Notes: a model not told the origin generated them from the sequence alone. Counted from the stretch's first letter, positions 6,510 through 13,765 are shown. The stretch is DNA of 17,722 nucleotides from Clostridiales bacterium (GCA_902363045.1 CABIYX010000001.1:5677-23398); one strand, 5' to 3'. Numbers and translations: made by a program.

Positions 6510-7601
6510 ATGATCAAACTGATCCACGGGGCGGACCTACATCTGGACAGCCCCTTTTCCGGCCTGACGCCGGAGCAGGCGGCCGCCCGGCGGCAGGAGC
6601 AGCGGGAGCTGCTGGACCGTCTGGCCGGGCTGGCCCGGGAGCGGGGGGCCGACCTGTTGCTGCTGTCCGGCGACCTGCTGGACAGCAGCCGGACCTATCG
6701 GGAGACCGCCCAGGCCCTGGCCCGGTCCCTGGGAAGCCTCCCCTGTCCGGTGTTCCTGGCCCCGGGGAACCACGACTTCTACGGCCCGCGGTCCCTGTAC
6801 GCTGCCCTGGACTGGCCGGAGAACGTACATATCTTCACCTCCGGGGAGGTCCGGCGGGTGGAGATCCCCGGGCTGGACTGTGTGGTCTATGGCCGGGCCT
6901 TCCTGGGGCCCCGGGAGGACCGCTCCCCCCTGGAGGGCTTCCGGGCGGAGCGGGACGGCAGGGTGCAGCTCATGGCGGTCCACGGGGAGGTGGACGGCCG
7001 GGGGGAGTACGGCCCCATCTCCCGGGAGGACATCGCCCGCAGCGGCCTGGACTATCTGGCGCTGGGGCACATCCACCAGGCCAGCGGCCTTCAGCGGGAG
7101 GGGGACACCTTCTGGGCCTATCCCGGCTGTCCGGAGGGCCGGGGCTTTGACGAGCTGGGGAGCAAGGGCGTCCTCTATGTGGAGGCGGAGCCCGGAAACT
7201 GCCGGGCGGAGTTCGTCCCCCTGTGCCACCGGCGGTATCAGGTCCTGTCTGTGGATGTGACCGGTGCGGAGGACCTGGCGGCGGCGGTACAGGCCGCCCT
7301 GCCGCCGGACACAGCGGAGGACATCTACCGCATTCTGCTCACCGGCGAGCGGGGGGCGGAGACCCTGGACCTGGAGGGGCTGACCCGGGCGCTGGCCCCC
7401 CGGTTTTACGGCCTGACCCTCCGGGACCGCACCCGGGTGCAGCGGGCGGTGTGGGACCGGATGGAGGAGGACACCCTCACCGGGCTGTTCCTGCGCCTGA
7501 TGGCTTCCCGGTGCCGGGCAGAGCCGGAGAATGAGATCCTCCAGCAGGCGGTGCGCTTTGGTCTGGCCGCTCTGGAGAACGGAGAGGATGTGGCGCCATG
7601 A
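6510..7601 (+). CDS. yhaO: YhaO/SbcD-like metallophosphoesterase, putative DNA exonuclease
   Basis: A 363-residue calcineurin-like phosphoesterase of the YhaO/SbcD/Mre11 group, which cut DNA ends together with an SMC-like ATPase. GGAAAGGAG precedes ATG 6510. The ordered metal motifs are present: GADLHLDSPF (Asp9, His11), SGDLLD (Asp55), GNHD (86-89), His158 (AVHGEV) and GHIHQ (His187, His189). LDSPF after the first motif is typical of the YhaO branch. The remaining roughly 150 residues form the capping and partner-binding part. Its stop overlaps the start of the ATPase gene by four bases (ATGA), a strong sign of a stoichiometric complex. The exact symbol is by analogy with B. subtilis; the nuclease family is firm, the substrate is not proven. 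Confidence 0.88.
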   Translation: MIKLIHGADLHLDSPFSGLTPEQAAARRQEQRELLDRLAGLARERGADLLLLSGDLLDSSRTYRETAQALARSLGSLPCPVFLAPGNHDFYGPRSLYAALDWPENVHIFTSGEVRRVEIPGLDCVVYGRAFLGPREDRSPLEGFRAERDGRVQLMAVHGEVDGRGEYGPISREDIARSGLDYLALGHIHQASGLQREGDTFWAYPGCPEGRGFDELGSKGVLYVEAEPGNCRAEFVPLCHRRYQVLSVDVTGAEDLAAAVQAALPPDTAEDIYRILLTGERGAETLDLEGLTRALAPRFYGLTLRDRTRVQRAVWDRMEEDTLTGLFLRLMASRCRAEPENEILQQAVRFGLAALENGEDVAP

Positions 7602-9862
7602 GGATCAAAGAGATGACAGCCACCTTCGGCGGGCTGACGGGGCAGCGGCTGGAGCTCGCCCCCGGCCTCAATCTGATCCAGGCCCCCAATGAGGGCGGAA
7701 AATCCACCTGGGCAGGCTTTTTGAAGGCCATGCTCTATGGGATCGACACCCGGGACCGGGACAAGAAGGGACATCTGGCAGACAAAAACCGCTATCAGCC
7801 CTGGTCTGGGGCTCCTATGGAGGGGGAACTGCTGCTGGAGTGGCAGGGCCGGGACATCACCATCCGCCGGGGCCCCCGGGGGAGTGTCCCCTTTGGGAGT
7901 TTTTCAGCCGTCTACACCGGCACAGGGGAACCCGTCCCCGGCCTGACGGCGGATACCTGCGGCGAGCTGCTGCTTGGGGTGGGCCGGGAGGTCTTTGAGC
8001 GCTCCGCGTTTGTGGGGCAGGGTGGCTCCCTGGCTGTCACCGCCGCCCCGGAGTTGGAGCGGCGCATCGCGGCCCTGGTGTCCTCCGGGCAGGAGGACGT
8101 GTCCTTCTCCCAGGCGGAGGGGCGGCTGAGAGAGTGGCTCAACCGCCGGCGGGTGAACCGGAGCGTGGGGCGCATCCCCCAGCTGGAGGAGGCCCTGTCT
8201 CAGGCCGCCGCCGCCCGCAGGGAGGCGGAGCAGGTCAACGACGAGGTGAACCTTCTGTCGGCGGAGCGGGCTGGTTTGGCACGCCGGAGGGAACAGCTGG
8301 AGGCGGAGCTGGAGATCCATAAGGCGCTGGCCCGCCGGGAACTGAACCGAAAGCTTCACCAGGCCCGAGTTGAGTTGTCCCAGGCAGAGGCGGAGCAGGC
8401 AGCGCTGCGGCAGGAGCAGGCCCGGTTCCTCTCCCTGCCGGACCGGGAGGCGCTGAAGCGGGCCCAGGGGGAGCTTGCACTGCTCAAGGCCCTGGATCCG
8501 GAGATCCGGCAGGGGGCGGAGGCCCTCGCTCAGGCGGAGGCGGAGTTGGAGCAGGCCCGGGCCCGGGCGGTGGATCCCCAGTTCCCCGGGATGACCGGGG
8601 ACGAGGCGGTGCAGAAGGCGGAGAAGGATGCGGCGGAGCATCAGCGGTGTACCGAAAAGGGACGGCAGTGCAGGAAGCGGGTTCCTATGCTCCAGCTGGC
8701 AGGCGCGGCGGCAGCCGCCCTGATCCTGGTGGGGGGCATGATGACCGGCAGCGGACTGTCCCTCTGGATCTGGGTGGCCCTGGCGGCCTATGGGATGCTG
8801 TCGGCGGCCTCCATCTTCTCCTTGTCTGCGGGGAAGAAGGCGGACGCCGCCGGACGCCGGGTGCTGGAGCGCTACGGCGTCCAGGGGCCGGATGAGGTCA
8901 TTGCCCTGGCCCGGGCCTACCGGGAGCGGACAATGGCCGCCGACCAGGCGGCCCAGCAGGTGCGGCTGGTCCGCTCCGCCCTGTCCGAGCGGCAGGCCCG
9001 GCGGGAGAACACCCATACCGATCTCTTTCAGTTCGTCCACTCCTTCGCCCCGGAGGTGAAGGACCTGTTCGGCTGCTCCGCCGCCCTGTCCCTGGCCCTG
9101 AATCTGGAGGAGCGGGAGGCGGTGGCCGCCGCCCGGCTGGAGGGCGCCCGGCGGCTGTATGAGGCGCTGAGGGCCCAGGGGGGACGGGAGGAGCCGGAAA
9201 ATCCGGCCCTGGAGCAGCCCGCCCGCACTCTGGAGGAAACAGCCGCCCAGCTGGGGACCGCGCAGGCGGAGTTGGAGCGGGCAGAGCGCCAGCTGAATAT
9301 GGCGCTGGGCCGTCAGAAGGCGGTGGGGGACCCCGCCGCCCTGGCTGCGGAGGAGGAGGCCCTGTCCCGGGAACTGGAGCGGCGCGAGGGGGAGTATCAG
9401 GCCATCTCCGCCGCCATGGAGGGGCTGAAGGCGGCTAACGCCCAGCTTCAGGAGCGCTTCTCCCCAGAGCTGAACCGGCGGGCGGCGGACTATCTGAGCC
9501 GCCTCACCAGTGGACGGTACCGGGAAGTATCCTTGGACCGGGAACTGGACGCCTCTGCCACGGAAGGGGGCGGAGTGCTGCCACGGCGGGCCCTGTTCCT
9601 GTCCAAGGGGACAGTGGATCAGATCTATCTGGCGGTGCGTCTGGCGGTGTACGACCTGTGCCTCAAGGAGCGGCAGGCCCCGCTGGTGCTGGATGACGCC
9701 CTGGCCGCCTTTGACGACAGGCGGATGGCGCTGGCTCTGGAACTTCTGGTCCAGCTGGCGGAGGACCGGCAGATCCTGCTGTTTACCTGTCAGGGCCGGG
9801 AGGCGGCCTGTCTGGCCGGACGGCCGGGGGCAGCAGTCCAGAGTCTGCCCGCCCGGATGTGA
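7598..9862 (+). CDS. yhaN: YhaN/SbcC-like SMC-type ATPase with an internal membrane hairpin
   Basis: A 754-residue ABC-type ATPase with the split layout of SbcC/Rad50. The N-terminal half-site has FGGLTGQRLELAPGLN and the P-loop APNEGGKST (about 29-37). Long Ala/Glu/Arg-rich coiled coils follow on both sides of two membrane segments (about 365-384 and 387-408). The C-terminal half-site has a signature LSKGTVDQIY (about 668-677) and Walker B/D-loop LVLDDALAAFDD (about 696-707). It starts inside the stop of the upstream nuclease gene, so the pair should form a complex. The membrane hairpin where SbcC has a zinc hook suggests anchoring to the membrane; similar segments are, as I recall, found in Firmicutes YhaN proteins. 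It is shorter than B. subtilis YhaN (about 960). Its role in DNA end processing is inferred from the family. Confidence 0.85.
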   Translation: MRIKEMTATFGGLTGQRLELAPGLNLIQAPNEGGKSTWAGFLKAMLYGIDTRDRDKKGHLADKNRYQPWSGAPMEGELLLEWQGRDITIRRGPRGSVPFGSFSAVYTGTGEPVPGLTADTCGELLLGVGREVFERSAFVGQGGSLAVTAAPELERRIAALVSSGQEDVSFSQAEGRLREWLNRRRVNRSVGRIPQLEEALSQAAAARREAEQVNDEVNLLSAERAGLARRREQLEAELEIHKALARRELNRKLHQARVELSQAEAEQAALRQEQARFLSLPDREALKRAQGELALLKALDPEIRQGAEALAQAEAELEQARARAVDPQFPGMTGDEAVQKAEKDAAEHQRCTEKGRQCRKRVPMLQLAGAAAAALILVGGMMTGSGLSLWIWVALAAYGMLSAASIFSLSAGKKADAAGRRVLERYGVQGPDEVIALARAYRERTMAADQAAQQVRLVRSALSERQARRENTHTDLFQFVHSFAPEVKDLFGCSAALSLALNLEEREAVAAARLEGARRLYEALRAQGGREEPENPALEQPARTLEETAAQLGTAQAELERAERQLNMALGRQKAVGDPAALAAEEEALSRELERREGEYQAISAAMEGLKAANAQLQERFSPELNRRAADYLSRLTSGRYREVSLDRELDASATEGGGVLPRRALFLSKGTVDQIYLAVRLAVYDLCLKERQAPLVLDDALAAFDDRRMALALELLVQLAEDRQILLFTCQGREAACLAGRPGAAVQSLPARM

Positions 9863-9902
9863 GCGCGCCGGTCCAGGCAAACGGTATCGGCGGCAGACAA
9901 AG

Positions 9903-9933
9903 GCCATGGAACTCCTTACAGGAGGGCTTTTTT
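9903..9933 (+). terminator. Weak first terminator after yhaN
   Basis: CTCCT (9912-9916) pairs with AGGAG (9920-9924) around a three-base loop. GCC (9903-9905) may pair with GGC (9925-9927) across a one-sided loop, and six T residues follow at 9928-9933. This could be a leaky terminator ahead of the strong one at 9940; the stem is short, so confidence is low. Confidence 0.3.
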
Positions 9934-9939
9934 GACAAG

Positions 9940-9985
9940 CTTCAGGCCCCGGAACATTTTCATGTTCCGGGGCCTGAAGTTTTTT
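9940..9985 (+). terminator. Strong intrinsic terminator of the ymdB-yhaO-yhaN unit
   Basis: Perfect 18-bp stem, arms 9940-9957 and 9962-9979, with a TTTC loop and six T residues at 9980-9985. The T-run reaches into the stop codon of the converging lepB gene (9984-9986). On the minus strand the stem is followed by a T-poor stretch, so termination of lepB here would be weaker. Confidence 0.9.
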
Positions 9986-10631
9986 ATAGCGGGCCGATGG
10001 TGTCAAAGGGCAGAAGGGAAAACACCGCCTTACCCAGGACATAGTCCTCGTCGATGGAGCCGATACGAATGTCACGGCTGTCATCGGAGTTGTTGCGGTT
10101 GTCACCCATAACAAAGATTTCCCCCTCCGGGACCTCAAAGTGGGTCTGGGTCCGGTTGGGATCGGAGGTGACGTCATCCATGGGCTCCCTGATGTAGGGC
10201 TCGTCCAGCAGAACGCCGTCCACATAGACGCTGTTGCTCTCATAGTCAATGTCCACCGTCTGTCCGCCGGTGGCAATGACGCGCTTAACGATAGCTACGC
10301 CGCCCAGGTGCTCCACCGTGGTCTTGTTGAGCACCACGATGTCCCCCTGCTTCGGCTCATAGCCCAAAGACCAAACCAGCAGGAGCTGCTGGTCCTGAAG
10401 AGTATTGGTCATGGACTCCCCCTGCACCCGGGTCAGCCTCCCAATAAAGGTGAATACCAGCACCAGGCTCACCAGGGCGGTGGTCAGGGCGTTGAGCCAG
10501 TAAAACAGATCCTCCGAGGGCTTTTTTTCCTTCTTCTCCGGCTCGGCGCCGTCCGTCGGGACAGCCTCCCCCTCCGGGAGTCCGTTCTGGGGCTCCTGGG
10601 GCTGGGGCTCATGTTCCAATTCTTCGGCCAT
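9984..10631 (-). CDS. lepB: Signal peptidase I
   Basis: Type I signal peptidase, which removes signal peptides from exported proteins at the outer face of the membrane. It has 215 residues. AGGAGG (10644-10639) lies seven bases before ATG 10631. One membrane anchor (about 43-64) is followed by the catalytic serine Ser73 in VQGESMTNTL and the general-base Lys116 in IVKRVIA. The family box GDNRNNSDDSR (177-187) is complete. The N-terminus is unusual: about 40 residues rich in Glu, Pro and Lys ahead of the anchor, presumably in the cytoplasm, where many Firmicutes SipS-type enzymes have a short tail. It has its own sigma-A promoter and converges on yhaN. Identification is firm; lepB versus sip naming is a matter of convention. 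Confidence 0.95.
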   Translation of the reverse strand: MAEELEHEPQPQEPQNGLPEGEAVPTDGAEPEKKEKKPSEDLFYWLNALTTALVSLVLVFTFIGRLTRVQGESMTNTLQDQQLLLVWSLGYEPKQGDIVVLNKTTVEHLGGVAIVKRVIATGGQTVDIDYESNSVYVDGVLLDEPYIREPMDDVTSDPNRTQTHFEVPEGEIFVMGDNRNNSDDSRDIRIGSIDEDYVLGKAVFSLLPFDTIGPL

Positions 10632-10660
10632 AGGGCAACCTCCTCTGGGCGTTTGTCAGC

Positions 10661-10689
10661 ATTATACCCGCTCCGGAGGAAAAATGCAA
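10661..10689 (-). promoter_or_regulatory. Sigma-A promoter of lepB
   Basis: On the minus strand TTGCAT (10689-10684), a 17-base spacer and a perfect TATAAT (10666-10661). The start point would be near 10654, about 23 bases before the ATG. The -35 lies 11 bases from the stop of the upstream small gene, so lepB can be read independently of it. Confidence 0.75.
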
Positions 10690-10699
10690 CCGTTGGGCG

Positions 10700-11110
10700 T
10701 TATCCCGGCTCCGGGCAGGCCCGGGCATATCCGCCGCCGGACAGCTGGAGATACAGGTCCCCACCGGGGGCGGCCCACAGGATGCATCCGGCGTGCTCCC
10801 GGTGGGCGGCGTACAGTCCGGTCCGGCTGTCAGCCCCCTCCTGGAAGAGGACGCCCAGCTGGACGCTGTCCGGGGGGAGCTGCTCCAGCACCTCGCCGGT
10901 GAGGTCATAGGGGCCATCCGGCGTCCAAATATCCGCCCCGCCGGTCCGGTCCGCCTCCGCCCCGCTGCCGGGGCCTCCGGCTTCGGGGAGCCCGCCGCTT
11001 CCGCCGGCCGACAGGGCGGGCAGGCGGAGCAGAAGCGCCGCAGCCAGACAGGCGGCCAGCAGTCCGGCGGCCCGCCAGACAGGCAGGCCGGTCAGCTTAT
11101 CATATCCCAC
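10700..11110 (-). CDS. Small exported or membrane-anchored protein of unknown function
   Basis: I do not recognise this 136-residue protein. The start is GTG 11110, supported by AAAGGGGG (11125-11118) seven bases ahead. Residues 12-30 are strongly hydrophobic, after a lysine-containing N-terminus, and are followed by PALSAGG, a plausible signal peptidase I site after Ala35. LAAC (18-21) resembles a lipobox, but the hydrophobic core continues past the Cys, so a lipoprotein is less likely. A Gly/Pro-rich linker (36-60) leads to a small domain of about 75 residues with two cysteines (109 and 132) that could form a disulphide outside the cell. It stands between lepB and the NYN gene's terminator. 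Strand, ribosome site and signal-like start make it probable; no function is proposed. Confidence 0.65.
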   Translation of the reverse strand: MGYDKLTGLPVWRAAGLLAACLAAALLLRLPALSAGGSGGLPEAGGPGSGAEADRTGGADIWTPDGPYDLTGEVLEQLPPDSVQLGVLFQEGADSRTGLYAAHREHAGCILWAAPGGDLYLQLSGGGYARACPEPG

Positions 11111-11226
11111 AGCGGTTCCCCCTTTAGAATCGACGCGCCCCTGGCGCTCAGGCCGCCGGAGGCTCTCTCTTCTATCAGACGCAGCAGAGGGGCAAAAGGT
11201 TCCGCTGTGAGGACGATTTTTCCTCT

Positions 11227-11281
11227 AAAACGCTTCCAGCGGAGGCACGGCGGTCAGCCGCTCCTCCGCTGGAAGCGTTTT
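11227..11281 (-). terminator. Terminator of the thiN-nucleotidyltransferase-NYN unit
   Basis: Perfect 19-bp inverted repeat, arms 11227-11245 and 11263-11281, with an inner CGGC/GCCG pair in the loop. On the minus strand the stem ends in GCGTTTTAGAGG, so the uridines are partly inside the stem. It starts four bases after the NYN stop codon, which fits an intrinsic terminator. It separates this unit from the small exported gene downstream. Confidence 0.8.
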
Positions 11282-11284
11282 GGG

Positions 11285-12076
11285 TCATTTATCGGCGCGC
11301 TGGGTGTCCCGGACAAAGTATTCCGAGTTGTCCGCCCCCTCGGTCTTCCAGTCAAAGCGGCCCATGGACTTGATGAGCTTGGACAGCTTGGAGAAGCCGT
11401 AGTTTCGGGGATCGAAGTCGGGCTGCTTCTTCATCAGCAGGTTGCTCAGCTTGCCCATGTGGGCAAAGCCATCCTCGCCGCATACATCCTCCACAGACTC
11501 GGCAATGAGCTCCGCCACATCATCCGGGATCCCGGCGTTCTTCCGCCCCTCCTTTTTGGAGGGCTTCTGAGGCTGGGCCGCGGGGCGGGGCGCGTCATCC
11601 TCCGCCTGCTGGGCGGCCGCCTTCCGGGCGGCGGCCCAGATGACCTCGATATAGACGAACTTGTCACAGGCCACGATAAAGGGCTTGGGAGTCTTGCGCT
11701 CCCCCATGCCGTACACCTTCATCCCGGCCTCCCGCAGGCGGATAGCCAGGCGGGTGAAGTCGCTGTCGCTGGACACCAGGACAAAGCCGTCGCAGTTGCC
11801 GGAGTACAGAATGTCCATGGCGTCGATGATCATAGCGGAGTCGGTGGAATTTTTCCCGGTGGTATAGCCGTACTGCTGGATGGGGGTGAGGGCACACTCC
11901 AGCAGGATGGACTTCCAGGTGGACATATTGGGGCTGGTCCAGTCGCCGTAGATGCGCTTGATGGTGGGGGTGCCGTACACCGCCACCTCGGCCATCACAT
12001 CCTTCATGGCGGTGCGGGAGGCGTTGTCCGCGTCGATGAGGACGGCCAGGCGCAGGTCCAGTTCGTTCTCAGCCAC
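11285..12076 (-). CDS. NYN-domain (LabA/DUF88) protein with C-terminal OST-HTH/LOTUS domain
   Basis: A 263-residue putative ribonuclease. Residues 8 to about 150 form a NYN domain, a PIN-like metal-dependent nuclease fold. The expected acidic cluster is present: Asp15 and Asp17 in LIDADNAS, Asp79 in NSTDSAMIIDAMD, and Asp104 and Asp106 in SSDSDFT. After a charged Ala/Pro/Lys linker (about 155-182), residues about 183-258 match an OST-HTH/LOTUS fold, a small winged-helix RNA-binding domain. This architecture is widespread in bacteria, but its targets are poorly known. The start is GTG 12076, which overlaps the end of the upstream nucleotidyltransferase gene by eight bases, so translation is probably coupled. 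It is the last gene of the unit, just before a strong terminator. The domain call is firm; RNA cleavage is inferred from the family. Confidence 0.9.
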   Translation of the reverse strand: MAENELDLRLAVLIDADNASRTAMKDVMAEVAVYGTPTIKRIYGDWTSPNMSTWKSILLECALTPIQQYGYTTGKNSTDSAMIIDAMDILYSGNCDGFVLVSSDSDFTRLAIRLREAGMKVYGMGERKTPKPFIVACDKFVYIEVIWAAARKAAAQQAEDDAPRPAAQPQKPSKKEGRKNAGIPDDVAELIAESVEDVCGEDGFAHMGKLSNLLMKKQPDFDPRNYGFSKLSKLIKSMGRFDWKTEGADNSEYFVRDTQRADK

Positions 12077-12824
12077 GGGGGTCCCCCCTGCTCCGGAGAA
12101 GGGCCTCCACCTGGGCCAGCTGCTCCAGGGTGTTCACCCCCAGCATCTCGTCCGGGGAACAGGTGTCGCACAGGCCCACCCGGCCGCCGTCGGCCTTGAT
12201 GAGGGCGGGCACATCGGTGAGGTAGAGCTCCCCCTGGGCGTTGTCATCCCGCAGGCGGCCCAGGGCGGCCAGCAGCGCGGGGGCGTGGAACAGATAGGTG
12301 CCGGTGTTGACCTCCCGGACGGACCTCTGCTCCGGGGTGCAGTCCTTGTCCTCCACGATGGCGCGGAAGGTGCCGTCCGCCTCCCGGAGGATGCGGCCGT
12401 AGTTGCCCCCGTCCTCCAGCACGGAGGAGAGAAGGGTGCAGGCGTTGCCGTCCCGAAGGTGGGTCTCCGTCAGGGAGCGGAAGGTCTCTCCCTTCATCAG
12501 GGGGGCGTCCCCGCAGCAGACCAGCACATGGCCGTCAAAGCCCTCCAGCAGAGGGGCGGCGCACTGCACCGCGTGTCCGGTGCCGTGCTGCTCGGCCTGG
12601 ACGGCGTGGGGGTACTGGGGATAGGCGGCCAGGACGGCCTCCTTCTTCCAGCCCACCACCAGGATCACGTCCTCCGGAGACAGAAAATCCAGCCCGGACA
12701 GGACGTAGTGGAGCAGGGGCTTCCCGTCGGCCAGCCGCATCACCTTGGGCAGATCCACACCCTCTGTCTGGAGCCGGGTGCCCTTTCCTGCGGCCAGCAC
12801 CAGCGCCTTTACCTTGTGATCCAT
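12069..12824 (-). CDS. Stand-alone GlmU-type sugar-1-phosphate nucleotidyltransferase
   Basis: 251 residues, corresponding only to the N-terminal pyrophosphorylase half of GlmU, which joins UTP to GlcNAc-1-phosphate. Motifs in order (numbered from the ATG at 12830, two residues before my start): LAAGKGTRL (12-20), QHGTGHAVQ (81-89), CCGDAPL (105-111), NYGRI (143-147), VEDKD (159-163), EVNTG (173-177), NAQGELYLTD (197-206) and GVNTLEQLAQVE (231-242). The C-terminal left-handed beta-helix acetyltransferase half is absent, so another protein would have to make GlcNAc-1-phosphate, or the enzyme uses another sugar phosphate. I prefer ATG 12824: AAGGAG (12837-12832) is seven bases ahead, whereas ATG 12830 is one base from it. 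It is the middle gene of the unit, close to the upstream stop. Confidence 0.88.
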   Translation of the reverse strand: MDHKVKALVLAAGKGTRLQTEGVDLPKVMRLADGKPLLHYVLSGLDFLSPEDVILVVGWKKEAVLAAYPQYPHAVQAEQHGTGHAVQCAAPLLEGFDGHVLVCCGDAPLMKGETFRSLTETHLRDGNACTLLSSVLEDGGNYGRILREADGTFRAIVEDKDCTPEQRSVREVNTGTYLFHAPALLAALGRLRDDNAQGELYLTDVPALIKADGGRVGLCDTCSPDEMLGVNTLEQLAQVEALLRSRGDPRG

Positions 12825-12826
12825 GT

Positions 12827-13513
12827 TCATTCTCCTTCGTGTTGGATTTCAGTCCGGTCCCACAGCTGGGGCAGCAGGCGGTAGAAGTCCCCCTGCTCCC
12901 GCCACATGGCCAGAAGGGTCCCCCGGGCGACGGACACCTCAGCGGCCTCCCCGGTGAACTCGTTGCTCACTCCCAGGGGGAAGTCGGCGCTGAGAGTGTG
13001 GCCGGTCAGCTCAAACTTCAGGTTCCGCAGGGTGACCCCCTCCGCCTGCCCGCTGAGGCAGAAGGCGGACCAGAAGCCGGACAGCCCGGCGGGAAAGGTC
13101 ATGGTCTCGTCTCGGAGGGCGGTGGCCACGGTGCCCTCCCCCGCCAGGACGCCCCGGGCGCCCTGGATGGTGAGCCAGGCCAGGGCCTGGAGGTTGGCCA
13201 GAGTGTGCTCCAGCCGGCCGCCCACGCCGCCCAGAAGGACGAACCGGCGGTATCCCCGGTCCAGTCCCTCCCGCAGGGCGTAGACCATATCGGTGTCGTC
13301 CTTGGCCGCGGGGAGCTGCACCACGTTGGGGTGGTTGGGCCGGCGGCCCAGGGAGTCAAAGTCGCCAACCACCAGATTGGGCGGCACGCCATAGGCCTCC
13401 AGCGCCTCATAGCCCTTGTCGGCGGCGATGAGAAAATCCTGCGCTCCCGGGTGAGGGCACAAGGACCAGGACAGGGGCATCGCCCCTACAACATAGCAGA
13501 TAGATGGATTCAA
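12827..13513 (-). CDS. thiN: Thiamine pyrophosphokinase
   Basis: Transfers pyrophosphate from ATP to thiamine, giving thiamine diphosphate. I start at TTG 13513: AAAGGGGG (13528-13521) lies seven bases ahead, and the product begins NPSICYVVGA, the first beta strand of this family. That gives 228 residues, a normal length. An upstream ATG at 13633 lies in the promoter, and the ATG at GAMPL would delete the first strand. Motifs: GDFDS (50-54), KDDTDM (71-76), GGRLEHTLAN (98-107) and GVSNEF (181-186), all diagnostic. It is the first gene of a three-gene unit and its stop nearly touches the next start. No TPP riboswitch is seen in the leader. A short hairpin (GTCCGG/CCGGAC) lies in the leader on the minus strand. 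Identification is firm; the symbol follows B. subtilis thiN (also tnk). Confidence 0.92.
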   Translation of the reverse strand: MNPSICYVVGAMPLSWSLCPHPGAQDFLIAADKGYEALEAYGVPPNLVVGDFDSLGRRPNHPNVVQLPAAKDDTDMVYALREGLDRGYRRFVLLGGVGGRLEHTLANLQALAWLTIQGARGVLAGEGTVATALRDETMTFPAGLSGFWSAFCLSGQAEGVTLRNLKFELTGHTLSADFPLGVSNEFTGEAAEVSVARGTLLAMWREQGDFYRLLPQLWDRTEIQHEGE

Positions 13514-13604
13514 GCTGGGTTCCCCCTTTGTTTCGGCGGCGGGCTGTCCGGAGGACCGGACTGGCCATAGAGACGCCGCGCAACAGTTCGATCTGTTTGC
13601 CTCT

Positions 13605-13633
13605 ATTATAACGCCGGCGGCGGGTTTGGGCAA
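13605..13633 (-). promoter_or_regulatory. Sigma-A promoter of the thiN unit
   Basis: On the minus strand TTGCCC (13633-13628), a 17-base spacer and a perfect TATAAT (13610-13605). Transcription would start near 13598, leaving a leader of about 85 bases before the TTG start. No other promoter is seen inside the three-gene unit. Confidence 0.7.
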
Positions 13634-13756
13634 CGGGATTTTGTGCCCAGGGCCGGATTTTTGCCGCCTCCTGGGGAAACAGGCCCCCGCCCCGGGATGG
13701 GATCGATCCTGAAACGCGGTCCAGGCGGCGCATCAGTCCCGCCCCACAGGCGTCTT

Positions 13757-13765
13757 TTTGGCGAA
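13757..13765 (+). promoter_or_regulatory. Candidate Spo0A box upstream of spoIIE
   Basis: TTTGGCGAA matches the Spo0A-box consensus TTTGTCRAA at eight of nine positions. A second, weaker match (core TGTCAGA on the minus strand, about 13792-13798) overlaps the -35 region. spoIIE is directly activated by Spo0A in B. subtilis, so such boxes are expected here. Binding is inferred only. Confidence 0.5.

Noticed and set aside
7904..10276. 790-residue minus-strand open frame opposite yhaN
   Set aside because: Antisense shadow that also runs through the terminator and part of lepB in another frame; no motif or ribosome site.
10793..12199. 468-residue plus-strand frame across the small gene and the NYN gene
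   Set aside because: Crosses a 19-bp terminator and two well-supported minus-strand genes; composition is that of an antisense shadow.
13514..13600. TPP riboswitch in the thiN leader
   Set aside because: The leader is under 90 bases and lacks the conserved CUGAGA and related TPP-aptamer segments; only a 6-bp hairpin is seen.
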